Assembly (NCBI RefSeq): GCF_014673495.1
Contig: NZ_CP051006.1
Coordinates: 5,518,001 to 5,582,000 of the forward strand
Length of the DNA stretch: 64,000 bases
Source of the DNA: Streptomyces griseofuscus
GTDB taxonomy: Bacteria; Actinomycetota; Actinomycetes; Streptomycetales; Streptomycetaceae
Reading direction: 5' to 3'
The translations under genes and the position numbers were made by a program. Under the pieces are notes generated by a model that worked only from the letters and a program-made list of their open reading frames with translations, was not told the DNA's origin and searched no databases. Numbering within the stretch: position 1 is the first letter of the stretch; the number at the start of each line of letters is the position of its first letter. This document shows, in pieces, positions 23,535 through 32,691 of this stretch.

Positions 23535-25808
23535 ATGGCGCAAGAGGCGGGGACGCACACCGGTGAGCGGCGGATGGCTGTGCTCGAAGGTGTGCTGGAG
23601 CGGATCACGTACGCCAATGAGGAGAACGGGTACACCGTGGCCCGGGTCGATACGGGCAGGGGCGGGGGTGATCTGCTCACCGTCGTCGGGGCGTTGCTCG
23701 GGGCCCAGGTCGGGGAGTCCCTGCGGATGGAGGGGCGGTGGGGGAGTCATCCCCAGCACGGGAAGCAGTTCCAGGTCGAGAACTACAGCACCGTGCTCCC
23801 GGCCACCGTGCAGGGCATGCGGCGCTACCTCGGCTCCGGGCTGGTCAAGGGGATCGGGCCGGTCTTCGCCGACCGGATCACCCGGCACTTCGGCGTCGAC
23901 ACCCTCCGCGTCATCGAGGAGGAACCCAAGCGGCTGATCGAGGTGCCGGGGCTCGGGCCCAAGCGGACCAGGAAGATCGCCGAGGCCTGGGAGGAGCAGA
24001 AGGCGATCAAGGAGGTCATGCTCTTCCTCCAGACCGTCGAGGTGTCCACCTCCATCGCCGTGCGGATCTACAAGAAGTACGGGGATCAGTCGATCGACGT
24101 CGTCAGGAAGAATCCCTATCGGCTCGCCGCCGATGTCTGGGGGATCGGGTTCCTCACCGCCGACAAGATCGCCCAGTCCGTCGGCATCCCCCACGACAGC
24201 CCCGAACGCGTCAAGGCCGGCCTCCAGTACGCCCTCTCCCAGTCCGCCGACCAGGGCAACTGCTATCTGCCCGAGGAACGCCTGATCGCGGACGCCGTCA
24301 AACTCCTCCAGGTCGACACCGGCCTCGTCATCGAGTGCCTCGGGGAGCTGGCCCGAGAACCGGAGGACGGCACCGACCCCGGCGTCGTACGGGAGAAGGT
24401 GCCAGGGCCGGACGGGGGCGAGCCCGTCACCGCCGTGTACCTCGTGCCCTTCCATCGCGCCGAGCTGTCCCTCGCCGCCCAGCTGCTGCGCCTCCTGCGC
24501 ACCGACGAGGACCGGATGCCCGGCTTCCAGGACGTCGACTGGGGCAAGGCCCTCGGCTGGCTCCACGGGCGCACCGGCACCGACCTCGCGCCCGAGCAGG
24601 AGGCCGCCGTCCGGCTCGCGCTCACGCAAAAGGTCGCCGTGCTCACCGGCGGCCCCGGCTGCGGCAAGTCCTTCACCGTCCGCTCCGTCGTGGAGCTGGC
24701 CCGCGCCCGGCGGGCCAAGGTGGTGCTCGCCGCCCCGACCGGCCGCGCCGCCAAACGGCTGGCCGAGCTGACCGGCGCCGAAGCCTCCACCGTGCACCGG
24801 CTGCTGGAGCTGAAGCCCGGCGGCGACGCGGCGTACGACCGGGAACGGCCGCTCGACGCCGACCTGGTGGTCGTGGACGAGGCGTCCATGCTGGACCTCC
24901 TCCTCGCCAACAAGCTGGTGAAGGCCGTACCGCCCGGAGCGCATCTGCTCTTCGTCGGGGATGTCGACCAGCTGCCCAGCGTCGGCGCCGGAGAGGTCCT
25001 GCGCGACCTCCTCGCGCCCGGCAGCCCGGTCCCCGCCGTCCGTCTCACCCGCGTCTTCCGGCAGGCCCAGCAGTCCGGCGTCGTCACCAACGCGCACCGG
25101 ATCAACGAGGGGAAGCACCCTCTCACCGACGGGCTCAAGGACTTCTTCCTCTTCGTGGAGGACGACACCGAGGAGGCCGGGCGGCTCACCGTGGACGTGG
25201 CGGCGCGGCGCCTGCCCGCCAGGTTCGGGCTCGACCCGCGGCGCGATGTCCAGGTGCTCGCGCCCATGCACCGGGGCCCGGCCGGTGCCGGGGCGCTCAA
25301 CGGGCTGCTCCAGCAGGCCATCACGCCCGCCCGCCCCGATGTGCCGGAGAAGCGGTTCGGCGGCCGGGTCTTCCGGGTCGGCGACAAGGTGACCCAGATT
25401 CGCAACAATTACGAGAAGGGGAAGAACGGGGTCTTCAACGGCACCGTGGGCGTCGTCACCGCGCTCGATCCCGTCGACCAGCGGCTCACGGTGCTGACCG
25501 ACGAGGACGAGGAGGTTCCGTATGAATACGACGAACTGGACGAACTCGCGCACGCGTACGCGGTGACCATCCACCGTTCACAGGGAAGTGAATATCCCGC
25601 CGTGGTGATTCCCGTCACCACGGGAGCATGGATGATGCTGCAACGGAACCTGCTCTACACGGCCGTCACCCGGGCCAAGAAGCTGGTCGTGCTGGTGGGT
25701 TCGCGCCGGGCGATCGGCCAGGCCGTACGCACGGTGTCAGCCGGACGGCGGTGTACAGCCCTGGACTTCAGGCTCGCCGGGAAAAATGATCGATCAAAGG
25801 AGTCGTGA
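23535..25808 (+). CDS. recD2: RecD2-type ATP-dependent DNA helicase
   Basis: 757 aa from ATG 23535. N-terminal OB-like and helix-hairpin-helix region (MRRYLGSGLVKGIGPVFADRI, VPGLGPKRTRKIAEAWEEQ) distinguishes RecD2 from RecD. Helicase core: Walker A GGPGCGKS (Lys 378), APTGRAAKRL, STVHRLL, Walker B VVVDEASM (Asp 448, Glu 449), GDVDQLPSVGAGEVL, LTRVFRQA, and late motifs VTIHRSQGSEYP, LLYTAVTRAKKLV. RecD2 works outside RecBCD as a 5'-3' helicase in repair. Mycobacteria and streptomycetes lack canonical RecD, so this is the standard form. An internal ATG at 23574 is an alternative start. Confidence 0.93.
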   Translation: MAQEAGTHTGERRMAVLEGVLERITYANEENGYTVARVDTGRGGGDLLTVVGALLGAQVGESLRMEGRWGSHPQHGKQFQVENYSTVLPATVQGMRRYLGSGLVKGIGPVFADRITRHFGVDTLRVIEEEPKRLIEVPGLGPKRTRKIAEAWEEQKAIKEVMLFLQTVEVSTSIAVRIYKKYGDQSIDVVRKNPYRLAADVWGIGFLTADKIAQSVGIPHDSPERVKAGLQYALSQSADQGNCYLPEERLIADAVKLLQVDTGLVIECLGELAREPEDGTDPGVVREKVPGPDGGEPVTAVYLVPFHRAELSLAAQLLRLLRTDEDRMPGFQDVDWGKALGWLHGRTGTDLAPEQEAAVRLALTQKVAVLTGGPGCGKSFTVRSVVELARARRAKVVLAAPTGRAAKRLAELTGAEASTVHRLLELKPGGDAAYDRERPLDADLVVVDEASMLDLLLANKLVKAVPPGAHLLFVGDVDQLPSVGAGEVLRDLLAPGSPVPAVRLTRVFRQAQQSGVVTNAHRINEGKHPLTDGLKDFFLFVEDDTEEAGRLTVDVAARRLPARFGLDPRRDVQVLAPMHRGPAGAGALNGLLQQAITPARPDVPEKRFGGRVFRVGDKVTQIRNNYEKGKNGVFNGTVGVVTALDPVDQRLTVLTDEDEEVPYEYDELDELAHAYAVTIHRSQGSEYPAVVIPVTTGAWMMLQRNLLYTAVTRAKKLVVLVGSRRAIGQAVRTVSAGRRCTALDFRLAGKNDRSKES

Positions 25809-25862
25809 AGGTCACAGAGCACTTCCAGATGCCTCGCCGAGGGGGCAGGATGAGCAGGTTGG

Positions 25863-25911
25863 CGGCACTGAGTGCCGTCAATAGGCCCAATGGTCGACCC
25901 CGAGTGCACTC
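25863..25911. promoter_or_regulatory. Two short palindromes upstream of citrate synthase
   Basis: CGGCACT-G-AGTGCCG at 25863-25877 and GAGTGCACTC at 25902-25911, in the 178-bp gap between recD2 and the citrate synthase start. They share GTGC/GCAC cores. The first could end the recD2 message; either could be an operator. Confidence 0.35.
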
Positions 25912-25986
25912 TCCTGAGCCAAATGGGGGATGGTAGAGACAGTCAGGGCACCTCGAAGATGAGGCACTACGTCGGTGAGGGAAGAC

Positions 25987-27276
25987 GTGAGCGACAACTC
26001 TGTAGTACTGCGGTACGGCGACGGCGAGTACACCTACCCGGTGGTCGACAGCACCGTCGGCGACAAGGGCTTCGACATCGGGAAGCTGCGCGCCCAGACC
26101 GGGCTGGTGACCCTCGACAGCGGGTACGGCAACACGGCCGCCTATAAATCCGCGGTCACCTACCTCGACGGCGAGGCGGGCATCCTCCGCTACCGCGGCT
26201 ACCCCATCGAGCAGCTGGCCGAGCGCTCCACCTTCCTGGAGGTGGCCTACCTGCTGATCAACGGTGAGCTGCCCACCGTCGACGAGCTGACGACGTTCAA
26301 GGGCGAGATCACGCGGCACACGCTGCTGCACGAGGACGTCAAGAACTTCTACAAGGGCTTCCCGCGCGACGCCCACCCGATGGCCATGCTGTCCTCGGTC
26401 GTCTCGGCGCTGTCCACCTTCTACCAGGACAGCCACAACCCGTTCGACGAGAAGCAGCGCAACCTCTCCACGATCCGGCTGCTCGCCAAGCTTCCGACGA
26501 TCGCGGCGTACGCGTACAAGAAGTCGATCGGCCACCCGTTCGTCTACCCGCGCAACGACCTCGGCTACGTCGAGAACTTCCTGCGCATGACGTTCTCGGT
26601 CCCCGCCGACGAGTACGAGCTGGACCCGGTCGTCGTCTCCGCGCTGGACAAGCTGCTGATCCTGCACGCCGACCACGAGCAGAACTGTTCGACCTCCACG
26701 GTCCGCCTCGTCGGCTCCTCGCAGGCCAACATGTTCGCGTCGATCTCGGCCGGCATCAACGCGCTCTGGGGCCCGCTGCACGGCGGCGCCAACCAGTCCG
26801 TCCTGGAGATGCTGGAAGGCATCCGTGACTCGGGCTCCGACGTCGACACCTTCATCCGCAAGGTGAAGAACAAGGAGGACGGCGTCCGTCTGATGGGCTT
26901 CGGCCACCGGGTCTACAAGAACTTCGACCCGCGCGCCAAGATCATCAAGGCCGCCGCGCACGACGTCCTCTCGGCCCTCGGCAAGTCCGACGAGCTGCTG
27001 GACATCGCGCTCAAGCTGGAGGAGCACGCGCTCTCCGACGACTACTTCGTCTCGCGCAGCCTCTACCCGAACGTGGACTTCTACACCGGTCTGATCTACC
27101 GGGCCATGGGCTTCCCGGCGGAGATGTTCACCGTGCTGTTCTCCCTCGGCCGCCTCCCGGGCTGGATCGCCCAGTGGACCGAGATGATCAAGGAGCCCGG
27201 TTCCCGCATCGGCCGTCCGCGGCAGATCTACACGGGCGTGGTCGAGCGCGACTTCGTGCCGGTCGAGGCCCGCTGA
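25987..27276 (+). CDS. Citrate synthase
   Basis: 429 aa from GTG 25987 (GAGGGA upstream), the usual start for actinobacterial enzymes (SDNSVVLRYGDGEYTYPVV). Type II, GltA-like: HADHEQNCSTSTVRLVGSS and GFGHRVYKNFDPR carry the two catalytic histidines, and the catalytic Asp lies in EEHALSDDYFVSRSLYPNVDFYTG. It condenses oxaloacetate and acetyl-CoA at entry to the TCA cycle. In Streptomyces this enzyme also affects development, since its loss acidifies the medium. Monocistronic, followed by a strong hairpin. Confidence 0.96.
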   Translation: MSDNSVVLRYGDGEYTYPVVDSTVGDKGFDIGKLRAQTGLVTLDSGYGNTAAYKSAVTYLDGEAGILRYRGYPIEQLAERSTFLEVAYLLINGELPTVDELTTFKGEITRHTLLHEDVKNFYKGFPRDAHPMAMLSSVVSALSTFYQDSHNPFDEKQRNLSTIRLLAKLPTIAAYAYKKSIGHPFVYPRNDLGYVENFLRMTFSVPADEYELDPVVVSALDKLLILHADHEQNCSTSTVRLVGSSQANMFASISAGINALWGPLHGGANQSVLEMLEGIRDSGSDVDTFIRKVKNKEDGVRLMGFGHRVYKNFDPRAKIIKAAAHDVLSALGKSDELLDIALKLEEHALSDDYFVSRSLYPNVDFYTGLIYRAMGFPAEMFTVLFSLGRLPGWIAQWTEMIKEPGSRIGRPRQIYTGVVERDFVPVEAR

Positions 27277-27311
27277 GCCGCAGCCGCACCGCCTGAGACA
27301 CGGGCAGAGAA

Positions 27312-27364
27312 GAAGGCGCCCTGAGTCGCCGGTCCCCCCACGGGCCGACGACCAGGGCGCCTTC
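27312..27364 (+). terminator. Terminator of citrate synthase gene
   Basis: Perfect 12-bp stem GAAGGCGCCCTG / CAGGGCGCCTTC enclosing a 29-nt loop that itself contains complementary GTCG/CGAC and CGG/CCG pieces. It starts 36 bp after the stop. Confidence 0.85.
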
Positions 27365-27610
27365 CCATGTCCCGGTGCGGATTCCCCCCACGGGATCCGG
27401 GCCGGGCGCTCAGAGAGGACAGCGCCTGAATCGCTGTCGATTGCGGTCTGCCGGGACAGGCACGCCGGGAGGGCCGCTCAAAGACTTCCCGGTGTACGTG
27501 CCCCGGCAACGCATCTCCGGAGACGTCCCCCAAGACATCCCCAGACGTCGGAACAGCGCCCCCCAAGACGCCGATCCGACATCGCCAACTTAGACCTTCG
27601 AACCCCTTCG
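27365..27610. other. Intergenic, no gene seen
   Basis: About 250 bases past the citrate synthase terminator. Short open frames on both strands lack ribosome-binding sites and protein-like composition. GC falls toward the right end, where the structured segment begins. Confidence 0.6.
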
Positions 27611-27750
27611 ATGGTTACGTTCACATCACTGTGATCTGCGTCTCTTGCATATGTCCCTTTGATGCGCAAGAGCCCCGATCTGGCGATCGGGGCCTGCGCG
27701 TAAGGAAGATGCGCGAGCCTTGTGAAGAGCTTATGTGAGGCTCGCGCCCG
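27611..27750. ncRNA. Candidate structured small RNA between citrate synthase and copA
   Basis: A lower-GC stretch holds, in order: TCACA-TCAC-TGTGA (27621-27634), a CTCTTGC / GCAAGAG hairpin (27642-27672), a 9-bp hairpin GCCCCGATC-TGGC-GATCGGGGC (27672-27693), and a 10-bp hairpin GCGCGAGCCT / AGGCTCGCGC with a 17-nt AT-rich loop (27711-27747). Both flanking genes end toward this region and the citrate synthase message already has a terminator, so these are surplus as terminators. Strand is undecided. Alternative: stacked terminators for the two convergent genes. Confidence 0.4.
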
Positions 27751-27788
27751 TCTCTAGAGGGACTCCGGTTTCGCCTTCGAGCGGTATC

Positions 27789-30062
27789 TCACCGGAACCG
27801 GCGCAGCCGCAGGCTGTTGGTCACCACGAAGACCGAGGAGAAGGCCATCGCGGCGCCCGCGATCATCGGGTTCAGCAGGCCGGCGGCGGCCAGCGGCAGC
27901 GCGGCCACGTTGTAGCCGAACGCCCAGACGAGATTGCCCTTGATGGTGGCCAGCGTCCGCCGGGACAGCCGGATCGCGTCGGCGGCCGTGCGCAGGTCAC
28001 CGCGGACCAGCGTCAGATCGCCCGCCTCGATCGCCGCGTCCGTGCCGGTGCCCATCGCGAGGCCCAGATCGGCGGTGGCGAGGGCGGCCGCGTCATTGAC
28101 CCCGTCGCCGACCATGGCCACCGCGCGGCCCTCGGCCCGCAGGCGCCGTACGACGTCCACCTTGTCCTCGGGCAGCACCTCCGCGTACACGTGGGCCGCG
28201 TCGATACCGACTGCCCTGGCGACCGACTCGGCGACCGTCCGGTTGTCCCCGGTGAGCAGCACCGGCGTCAGTCCGAGGGCGCGTAGCTCGCGGATCGCCG
28301 CGGCGCTGGTCTCCTTGATCGCGTCGGCGACCGCGAGCACCCCGCGGGCCCGGCCGTCCCAGCCCGCCAGGACGGCCGTACGGCCCTCCCGCTCGGCCTC
28401 GGCGGCCGCCCGGGCCAGCTCCTCGGGAACGTCGTCGTACAGGCGCCCCACGGCCACCTCACGGCCGTCCACGCGCCCGCGCACGCCCCGCCCGGGGACG
28501 TTCTCGAAGTGCTCGACCGCGGGGAGTGTGCCGACGCGTTCCTCGGCGCCCGCCGCGACGGCGCGGGCGACCGGGTGCTCGGAGGCGTGTTCCAGGGCGC
28601 CCGCGAGGCGCAGCAGCTCCTGCTCGTCCTCGCCGTCGGCGGCGTACACCGTCTGGAGGGTCATCCGGCCGGTGGTGACGGTGCCGGTCTTGTCCAGGAC
28701 GACGGTGTCCACGCGGCGCGTGGACTCCAGGACCTCGGGGCCCTTGATCAGGATGCCGAGCTGGGCGCCGCGCCCGGTGCCGACCATCAGCGCGGTCGGC
28801 GTGGCGAGGCCCAGCGCACAGGGGCAGGCGATGATCAGCACGGCGACGGCGGCGGTGAACGCGGAGACCGCGTCCCCGGTGACGCCGAGCCAGACCCCGA
28901 AGGTGGCCAGCGCGATCAGGATGACCACGGGCACGAACACCGCGGAGACCCGGTCGGCCAGCCGCTGCACCTCGGCCTTGCCGTTCTGCGCGTCCTCCAC
29001 CAGCTTGGCCATCCGGGCCAGCTGGGTGTCGGCGCCGACCCGGGTGGCCTCGACGACGAGCCGCCCGCCCGCGTTGACCGTGGCGCCGGTGACCTGGTCG
29101 CCGGGGCCGACGTCCACCGGCACCGACTCGCCGGTCAGCATGGCGGCGTCGACCGCGGAGACGCCCTCGACCACGGTGCCGTCGGTGGCGACCTTCTCGC
29201 CGGGCCGTACGACGAACCGGTCGCCGACCGCCAGCGCCGAGACCGGCACCCGCACCTCACGCCCGTCCCGCAGCACCGCCACGTCCTTGGCGCCCAGCTC
29301 CAGCAGCGCCTTCAGGGCCGCGCCGGCGCGCCGCTTGGAGCGGGCCTCCAGATAGCGGCCGAGCAGGATCAGCGCGATGACGCCGGAGGCGACCTCCAGA
29401 TAGATGGTGGAGGCGCCGTCCATCCGGGAGACGGTGAGGCGGAACTCGTCGTGCATGCCGGTCATCCCGGCGTGGCCGAAGAACAGGGCCCACAGCGACC
29501 AGCCGAACGCGGCCAGCGTGCCGACCGAGACCAGGGTGTCCATGGTGGCCGCGCCGTGCCGGGCGTTGGTCCAGGCGGCGCGGTGGAAGGGCGCGCCGCC
29601 CCAGACGACGACGGGCGCGGCGAGGGTGAGCGAGAGCCACTGCCAGTTGTCGAACTGGAGGGCCGGGATCATCGCGAGCAGCGCGACGGGCAGGGCGAGC
29701 AGCGCGGAGACGAGCAGCCGGTGGCGCAGCGCGCCGAGTTCGGGGTCCTGCCCGGCGGAATCCGGGGCCTCGGCCTCCGGTTCGGGCCGCGGCGGGGCGG
29801 GTTCCTCGGCGGTGTACCCGGTCTTGACGACGGTCGCGATCAGATCGGCGACCTCGACGCCCGTGCCGTAGCTGACCTTCGCCTTCTCGGTGGCGAAGTT
29901 GACGGTGGCGCTGACGCCGTCCATCCGGTTGAGCTTCTTCTCGACGCGGGCCGCGCAGGAGGCGCAGGTCATCCCGCCGATGAGCAGCTCGACCTCGGAC
30001 GACGTACCGGGGGTTATGGCGGTGTCCGCTTGCTCTGCTTGCTCTGCGATGGTGCTGGTCAT
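27789..30062 (-). CDS. copA: Copper-translocating P-type ATPase
   Basis: 757 aa P1B-ATPase, ATG 30062 with CTGGAG upstream. One N-terminal heavy-metal domain with GMTCASC (Cys 33, Cys 36); transmembrane CPC motif at Cys 413-Cys 415; phosphorylation site DKTGT (Asp 457); HP locus in EHASEHPVARA; MVGDGVNDAAAL hinge. The CPC motif and MVGDG context point to Cu(I) export across the membrane. Just downstream of a copper chaperone gene on the same strand, both under a CsoR-like operator. Confidence 0.95.
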   Translation of the reverse strand: MTSTIAEQAEQADTAITPGTSSEVELLIGGMTCASCAARVEKKLNRMDGVSATVNFATEKAKVSYGTGVEVADLIATVVKTGYTAEEPAPPRPEPEAEAPDSAGQDPELGALRHRLLVSALLALPVALLAMIPALQFDNWQWLSLTLAAPVVVWGGAPFHRAAWTNARHGAATMDTLVSVGTLAAFGWSLWALFFGHAGMTGMHDEFRLTVSRMDGASTIYLEVASGVIALILLGRYLEARSKRRAGAALKALLELGAKDVAVLRDGREVRVPVSALAVGDRFVVRPGEKVATDGTVVEGVSAVDAAMLTGESVPVDVGPGDQVTGATVNAGGRLVVEATRVGADTQLARMAKLVEDAQNGKAEVQRLADRVSAVFVPVVILIALATFGVWLGVTGDAVSAFTAAVAVLIIACPCALGLATPTALMVGTGRGAQLGILIKGPEVLESTRRVDTVVLDKTGTVTTGRMTLQTVYAADGEDEQELLRLAGALEHASEHPVARAVAAGAEERVGTLPAVEHFENVPGRGVRGRVDGREVAVGRLYDDVPEELARAAAEAEREGRTAVLAGWDGRARGVLAVADAIKETSAAAIRELRALGLTPVLLTGDNRTVAESVARAVGIDAAHVYAEVLPEDKVDVVRRLRAEGRAVAMVGDGVNDAAALATADLGLAMGTGTDAAIEAGDLTLVRGDLRTAADAIRLSRRTLATIKGNLVWAFGYNVAALPLAAAGLLNPMIAGAAMAFSSVFVVTNSLRLRRFR

Positions 30063-30148
30063 GTCCGGACTCCAGACATCGGACCGGACCGCACGGAGCC
30101 AGTATCAGCTGGTCGGCACGGCCGGTCGGGACTGTGGAAAAGCGGTGC

Positions 30149-30388
30149 TCAGGCCTTGCCGGCCAGCTCGAAGCCGGCCTCGTCCACGGCGGCGCGGACG
30201 GCCTCGTCGTCCAGCGGGGCCGCGGAGACGACGGTCACCTCGCCGCTCGACGCGACGGCCTTCACCGAGGTGACGCCGGGGAGCCGGGAGATCTCGCCGG
30301 AGACGGATCCCTCGCAGTGCCCGCAGCTCATGCCGGTCACCTGGTAGACGGTGGTGACGGAGGCCGGGGTGTCGGTCTGGGCGCTCAA
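30149..30388 (-). CDS. copZ: Copper chaperone, heavy-metal-associated domain protein
   Basis: 79 aa from TTG 30388, chosen because GAGGAG stands 6-8 nt upstream; the in-frame ATG at 30412 has no such site. A single ferredoxin-like HMA domain: YQVTGMSCGHCEGSVSGEI with metal Cys 22 and Cys 25, then GVTSVKAVASSGEVTV and FELAGKA. It binds Cu(I) and hands it to CopA's N-terminal domain. Lies 86 bp upstream of copA and 82 bp downstream of the CsoR-type operator. Confidence 0.92.
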   Translation of the reverse strand: MSAQTDTPASVTTVYQVTGMSCGHCEGSVSGEISRLPGVTSVKAVASSGEVTVVSAAPLDDEAVRAAVDEAGFELAGKA

Positions 30389-30469
30389 TTCGTTCTCCTC
30401 GTCGTGGCACATGGGGCCGGTGGTGTTCGCCGGTGCTGTTCCCGATGGTTTCCCCACCCTCGCCAGAGT

Positions 30470-30486
30470 ATACCCCTAGGGGGTAT
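30470..30486. promoter_or_regulatory. CsoR-type copper operator
   Basis: ATACCCC-TAG-GGGGTAT, perfect 7-bp arms, matching the known actinobacterial CsoR recognition pattern. Lies upstream of copZ-copA and overlaps the last codons of the PrsW gene. No csoR gene is in the window, so control would be in trans. Confidence 0.88.
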
Positions 30487-31429
30487 TTTTCCAAGGAGGG
30501 TACGGAGGATTGCGTCGGGCGAGTGACAGCGCCCAGAAGAGTCCGGCCAGCGCGACGAGGGCCGGGCCGAGGGCGGAGACCAGGGTCAGCAGATGCTGCT
30601 GAGCGGCGCTCGGCTGCGGCGGGTACCCCGGCGCGAACAGCCCGGTCTCCACGCCCCGGCCGGTGAGCCGTACGACCAGCCAGGGCGAAAGGCCGCGCGC
30701 CGTGTCCGCCAGCGCGTGCAGCAGGGCGGCGCCCATCCCGGCGGCGACCACCGGCGGCGCGTACCGGAAGCGGCCGTCGGGGCGGCGCAGCGCCAGCAGC
30801 ACACCGCCCGCGACCGCGCTCCAGGCGCCCTGCCCGAGGGGTGCGAGCAGCCCGCGCACCAGCTCCGTCTCCAGCTGCCCCCAGGGGTCCGGCGCCCACA
30901 GGGCCGCGTCGAGGGCGTGCCCGGTGCTCTCCAGGGCCGCGAAGCCGGCGCCCACGGCGGCGCCCAGCACCAGCCCGGCCCGCATCCCGTGGACGGCCGG
31001 CTGGCGGCGCAGCGCGAACGCCAGCGCCCCCAGCTTGGCCGCCTCCTCGGCCAGGGCGACGGTCAGATACCGGCCCGTGGAGGGGTGGGGCACGGACGCG
31101 GCCGTGAGGCAGGCGCCGAGCACGCCGAGCGCGCCGCCGGCCAGGAAGCAGCCGAGCACCGCGCTGACGCCGAGGTCGCGGCCGTGCCGTTCGTACGCCC
31201 ACAGCACGAAGACCACCGGCGCCAGGAACGCGCCCAGCAGGACGGGCACCGCGAGCGCCGCCGCGCTCCGGGTCGCGAGGGCCAGTCCCGCGGCCGGCAC
31301 CCACACCGCGAGCCCGCCGACCAGACAGCGCCGCCACAGCCCCGCGCCGATGCGCGGGTACGGGGGCGGGGGCTGCTGCGGGTGGGGGATGCGGGCCTTG
31401 GGTGTGCCGGGCGGCGGGGGGTGGCTCAC
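30476..31429 (-). CDS. PrsW-family intramembrane metalloprotease
   Basis: 317 aa from GTG 31429. Pro-rich cytoplasmic head (about 25 residues), then about 8 hydrophobic segments. PrsW motifs present: EEAAK (residues 128-132), GFAALES, and LLHALADTA. PrsW relatives cleave membrane-bound anti-sigma factors or act as CAAX-like proteases. No anti-sigma gene is adjacent, so the target is unknown. Its 3' end runs into the copper operator, and the gene precedes copZ on the same strand. Confidence 0.85.
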   Translation of the reverse strand: MSHPPPPGTPKARIPHPQQPPPPYPRIGAGLWRRCLVGGLAVWVPAAGLALATRSAAALAVPVLLGAFLAPVVFVLWAYERHGRDLGVSAVLGCFLAGGALGVLGACLTAASVPHPSTGRYLTVALAEEAAKLGALAFALRRQPAVHGMRAGLVLGAAVGAGFAALESTGHALDAALWAPDPWGQLETELVRGLLAPLGQGAWSAVAGGVLLALRRPDGRFRYAPPVVAAGMGAALLHALADTARGLSPWLVVRLTGRGVETGLFAPGYPPQPSAAQQHLLTLVSALGPALVALAGLFWALSLARRNPPYPPWKNTP

Positions 31430-31612
31430 GTGGGTCGTCCCGTCGGGCTGGGGCAGGGGCGGGTCACCGAGTGGTGCGCGAAGGGGGTGCGGGGGGTGGT
31501 GGGTGATTCCTCCGCACCTTAGGCAGATGTGCCGGTTCGTCGCCGTTCTCCTGCGCCGTACGCGTGAAGTCCGCGGGGCGGCGGTGCGCGGGTGCGTGAA
31601 AAGGTGAGCCGC

Positions 31613-32656
31613 ATGAGAGCGGTGGTGTTCGAGGAGTTCGGGAAGCCCGCCGAGGTGCGGGAGGTGCCCGACCCGGCGCCCGCGGAGCACGGGGTCGTGG
31701 TGCGGGTCGAGGCGACCGGGCTGTGCCGCAGCGACTGGCACGGCTGGATGGGCCACGACACGGACATCGTGCTGCCGCATGTGCCCGGACATGAACTCGC
31801 CGGTGTGGTCGAGGCGGTGGGCACCCGGGTGACCGGTTGGCGGCCCGGCGACCGGGTCACCGTGCCGTTCGTCTGCGCCTGCGGCAGCTGTCCGGCCTGC
31901 GCGGCGGGCGACCAGCAGGTGTGCGAACGGCAGACCCAGCCCGGCTTCAGTCACTGGGGCTCCTTCGCCGACTACGTCGCCCTCGACCACGCCGACGTCA
32001 ACCTGGTGGCGATCCCGGACGGCATGGCGTACGGCACCGCCGCGGGCCTCGGCTGCCGCTTCGCCACCGCCTTCCGTGCCGTGGTGCAGCAGGGGCGGGC
32101 CGCGGCCGGTCAGTGGGTCGCGGTGCACGGCTGCGGCGGGGTCGGCCTGTCCGCGGTGATGATCGCGGCGGCTGCCGGGGCACGGGTGGTCGCCGTCGAC
32201 ATCGCGCCCGGGGCGCTGGAGCTGGCGCGCAGGTTCGGCGCGGCGCACTGCCTGGACGCGAGCACGGTGCCCGATACGGCCGCCGCGGTACGGGAGTTGA
32301 CCGGCGGCGGCGCCCATCTCTCCCTGGACGCCCTCGGCTCGCCCGCCACCTGTGCCGCCTCCGTCGACTCCCTGCGCCGCCGCGGCCGGCATGTCCAGGT
32401 CGGGCTGCTGCCCTCGGCCGACGGCACCACCCCGGTGCCGATGGCCCGCGCGATCGCCCTGGAACTGGAACTCCTGGGCAGCCACGGCATGGCCGCCCAC
32501 ACCTACCCCGGCATGCTGGAGCTGGTCCGCTCCGGCGTCCTGCGCCCCGACCTCCTGGTGACCTCCGCCGTCCCGCTCGACGCCGCCCCGGCGGCCCTCG
32601 CCCGGATGGGGGAGGCGCCGGGGGCCGGGGTGACCGTCATCGAACCGTGGTCGTGA
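31613..32656 (+). CDS. Zinc-dependent alcohol dehydrogenase
   Basis: 347 aa, ATG 31613 with AAGGTGAG upstream. Catalytic zinc ligands Cys 38 and His 60-Glu 61 (GLCRSDWHGW, PHVPGHELAG); structural zinc loop CACGSCPACAAGDQQVC; NAD site HGCGGVGLSAVMIA. The GFSHWGSFADYV segment is typical of the enzymes close to threonine/sorbitol-type or IMP-class alcohol dehydrogenases. Substrate unknown. Convergent with the small HTH gene. Confidence 0.93.
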   Translation: MRAVVFEEFGKPAEVREVPDPAPAEHGVVVRVEATGLCRSDWHGWMGHDTDIVLPHVPGHELAGVVEAVGTRVTGWRPGDRVTVPFVCACGSCPACAAGDQQVCERQTQPGFSHWGSFADYVALDHADVNLVAIPDGMAYGTAAGLGCRFATAFRAVVQQGRAAAGQWVAVHGCGGVGLSAVMIAAAAGARVVAVDIAPGALELARRFGAAHCLDASTVPDTAAAVRELTGGGAHLSLDALGSPATCAASVDSLRRRGRHVQVGLLPSADGTTPVPMARAIALELELLGSHGMAAHTYPGMLELVRSGVLRPDLLVTSAVPLDAAPAALARMGEAPGAGVTVIEPWS

Positions 32657-32691
32657 CCGCGCTGTAGGCAGTGGGACGCGCTGCCGGGGCC

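Noticed and set aside
23409..25574. Long minus-strand open frame across recD2, continuous with the Rpn-like gene
   Set aside because: The helicase motifs are unbroken on the plus strand; the antisense frame has skewed composition and no motif. The Rpn-like gene starts at 23408.
27375..27593. Short plus-strand frame of about 72 codons after citrate synthase
   Set aside because: No ribosome-binding site, no protein-like pattern, and it lies directly after a strong terminator.
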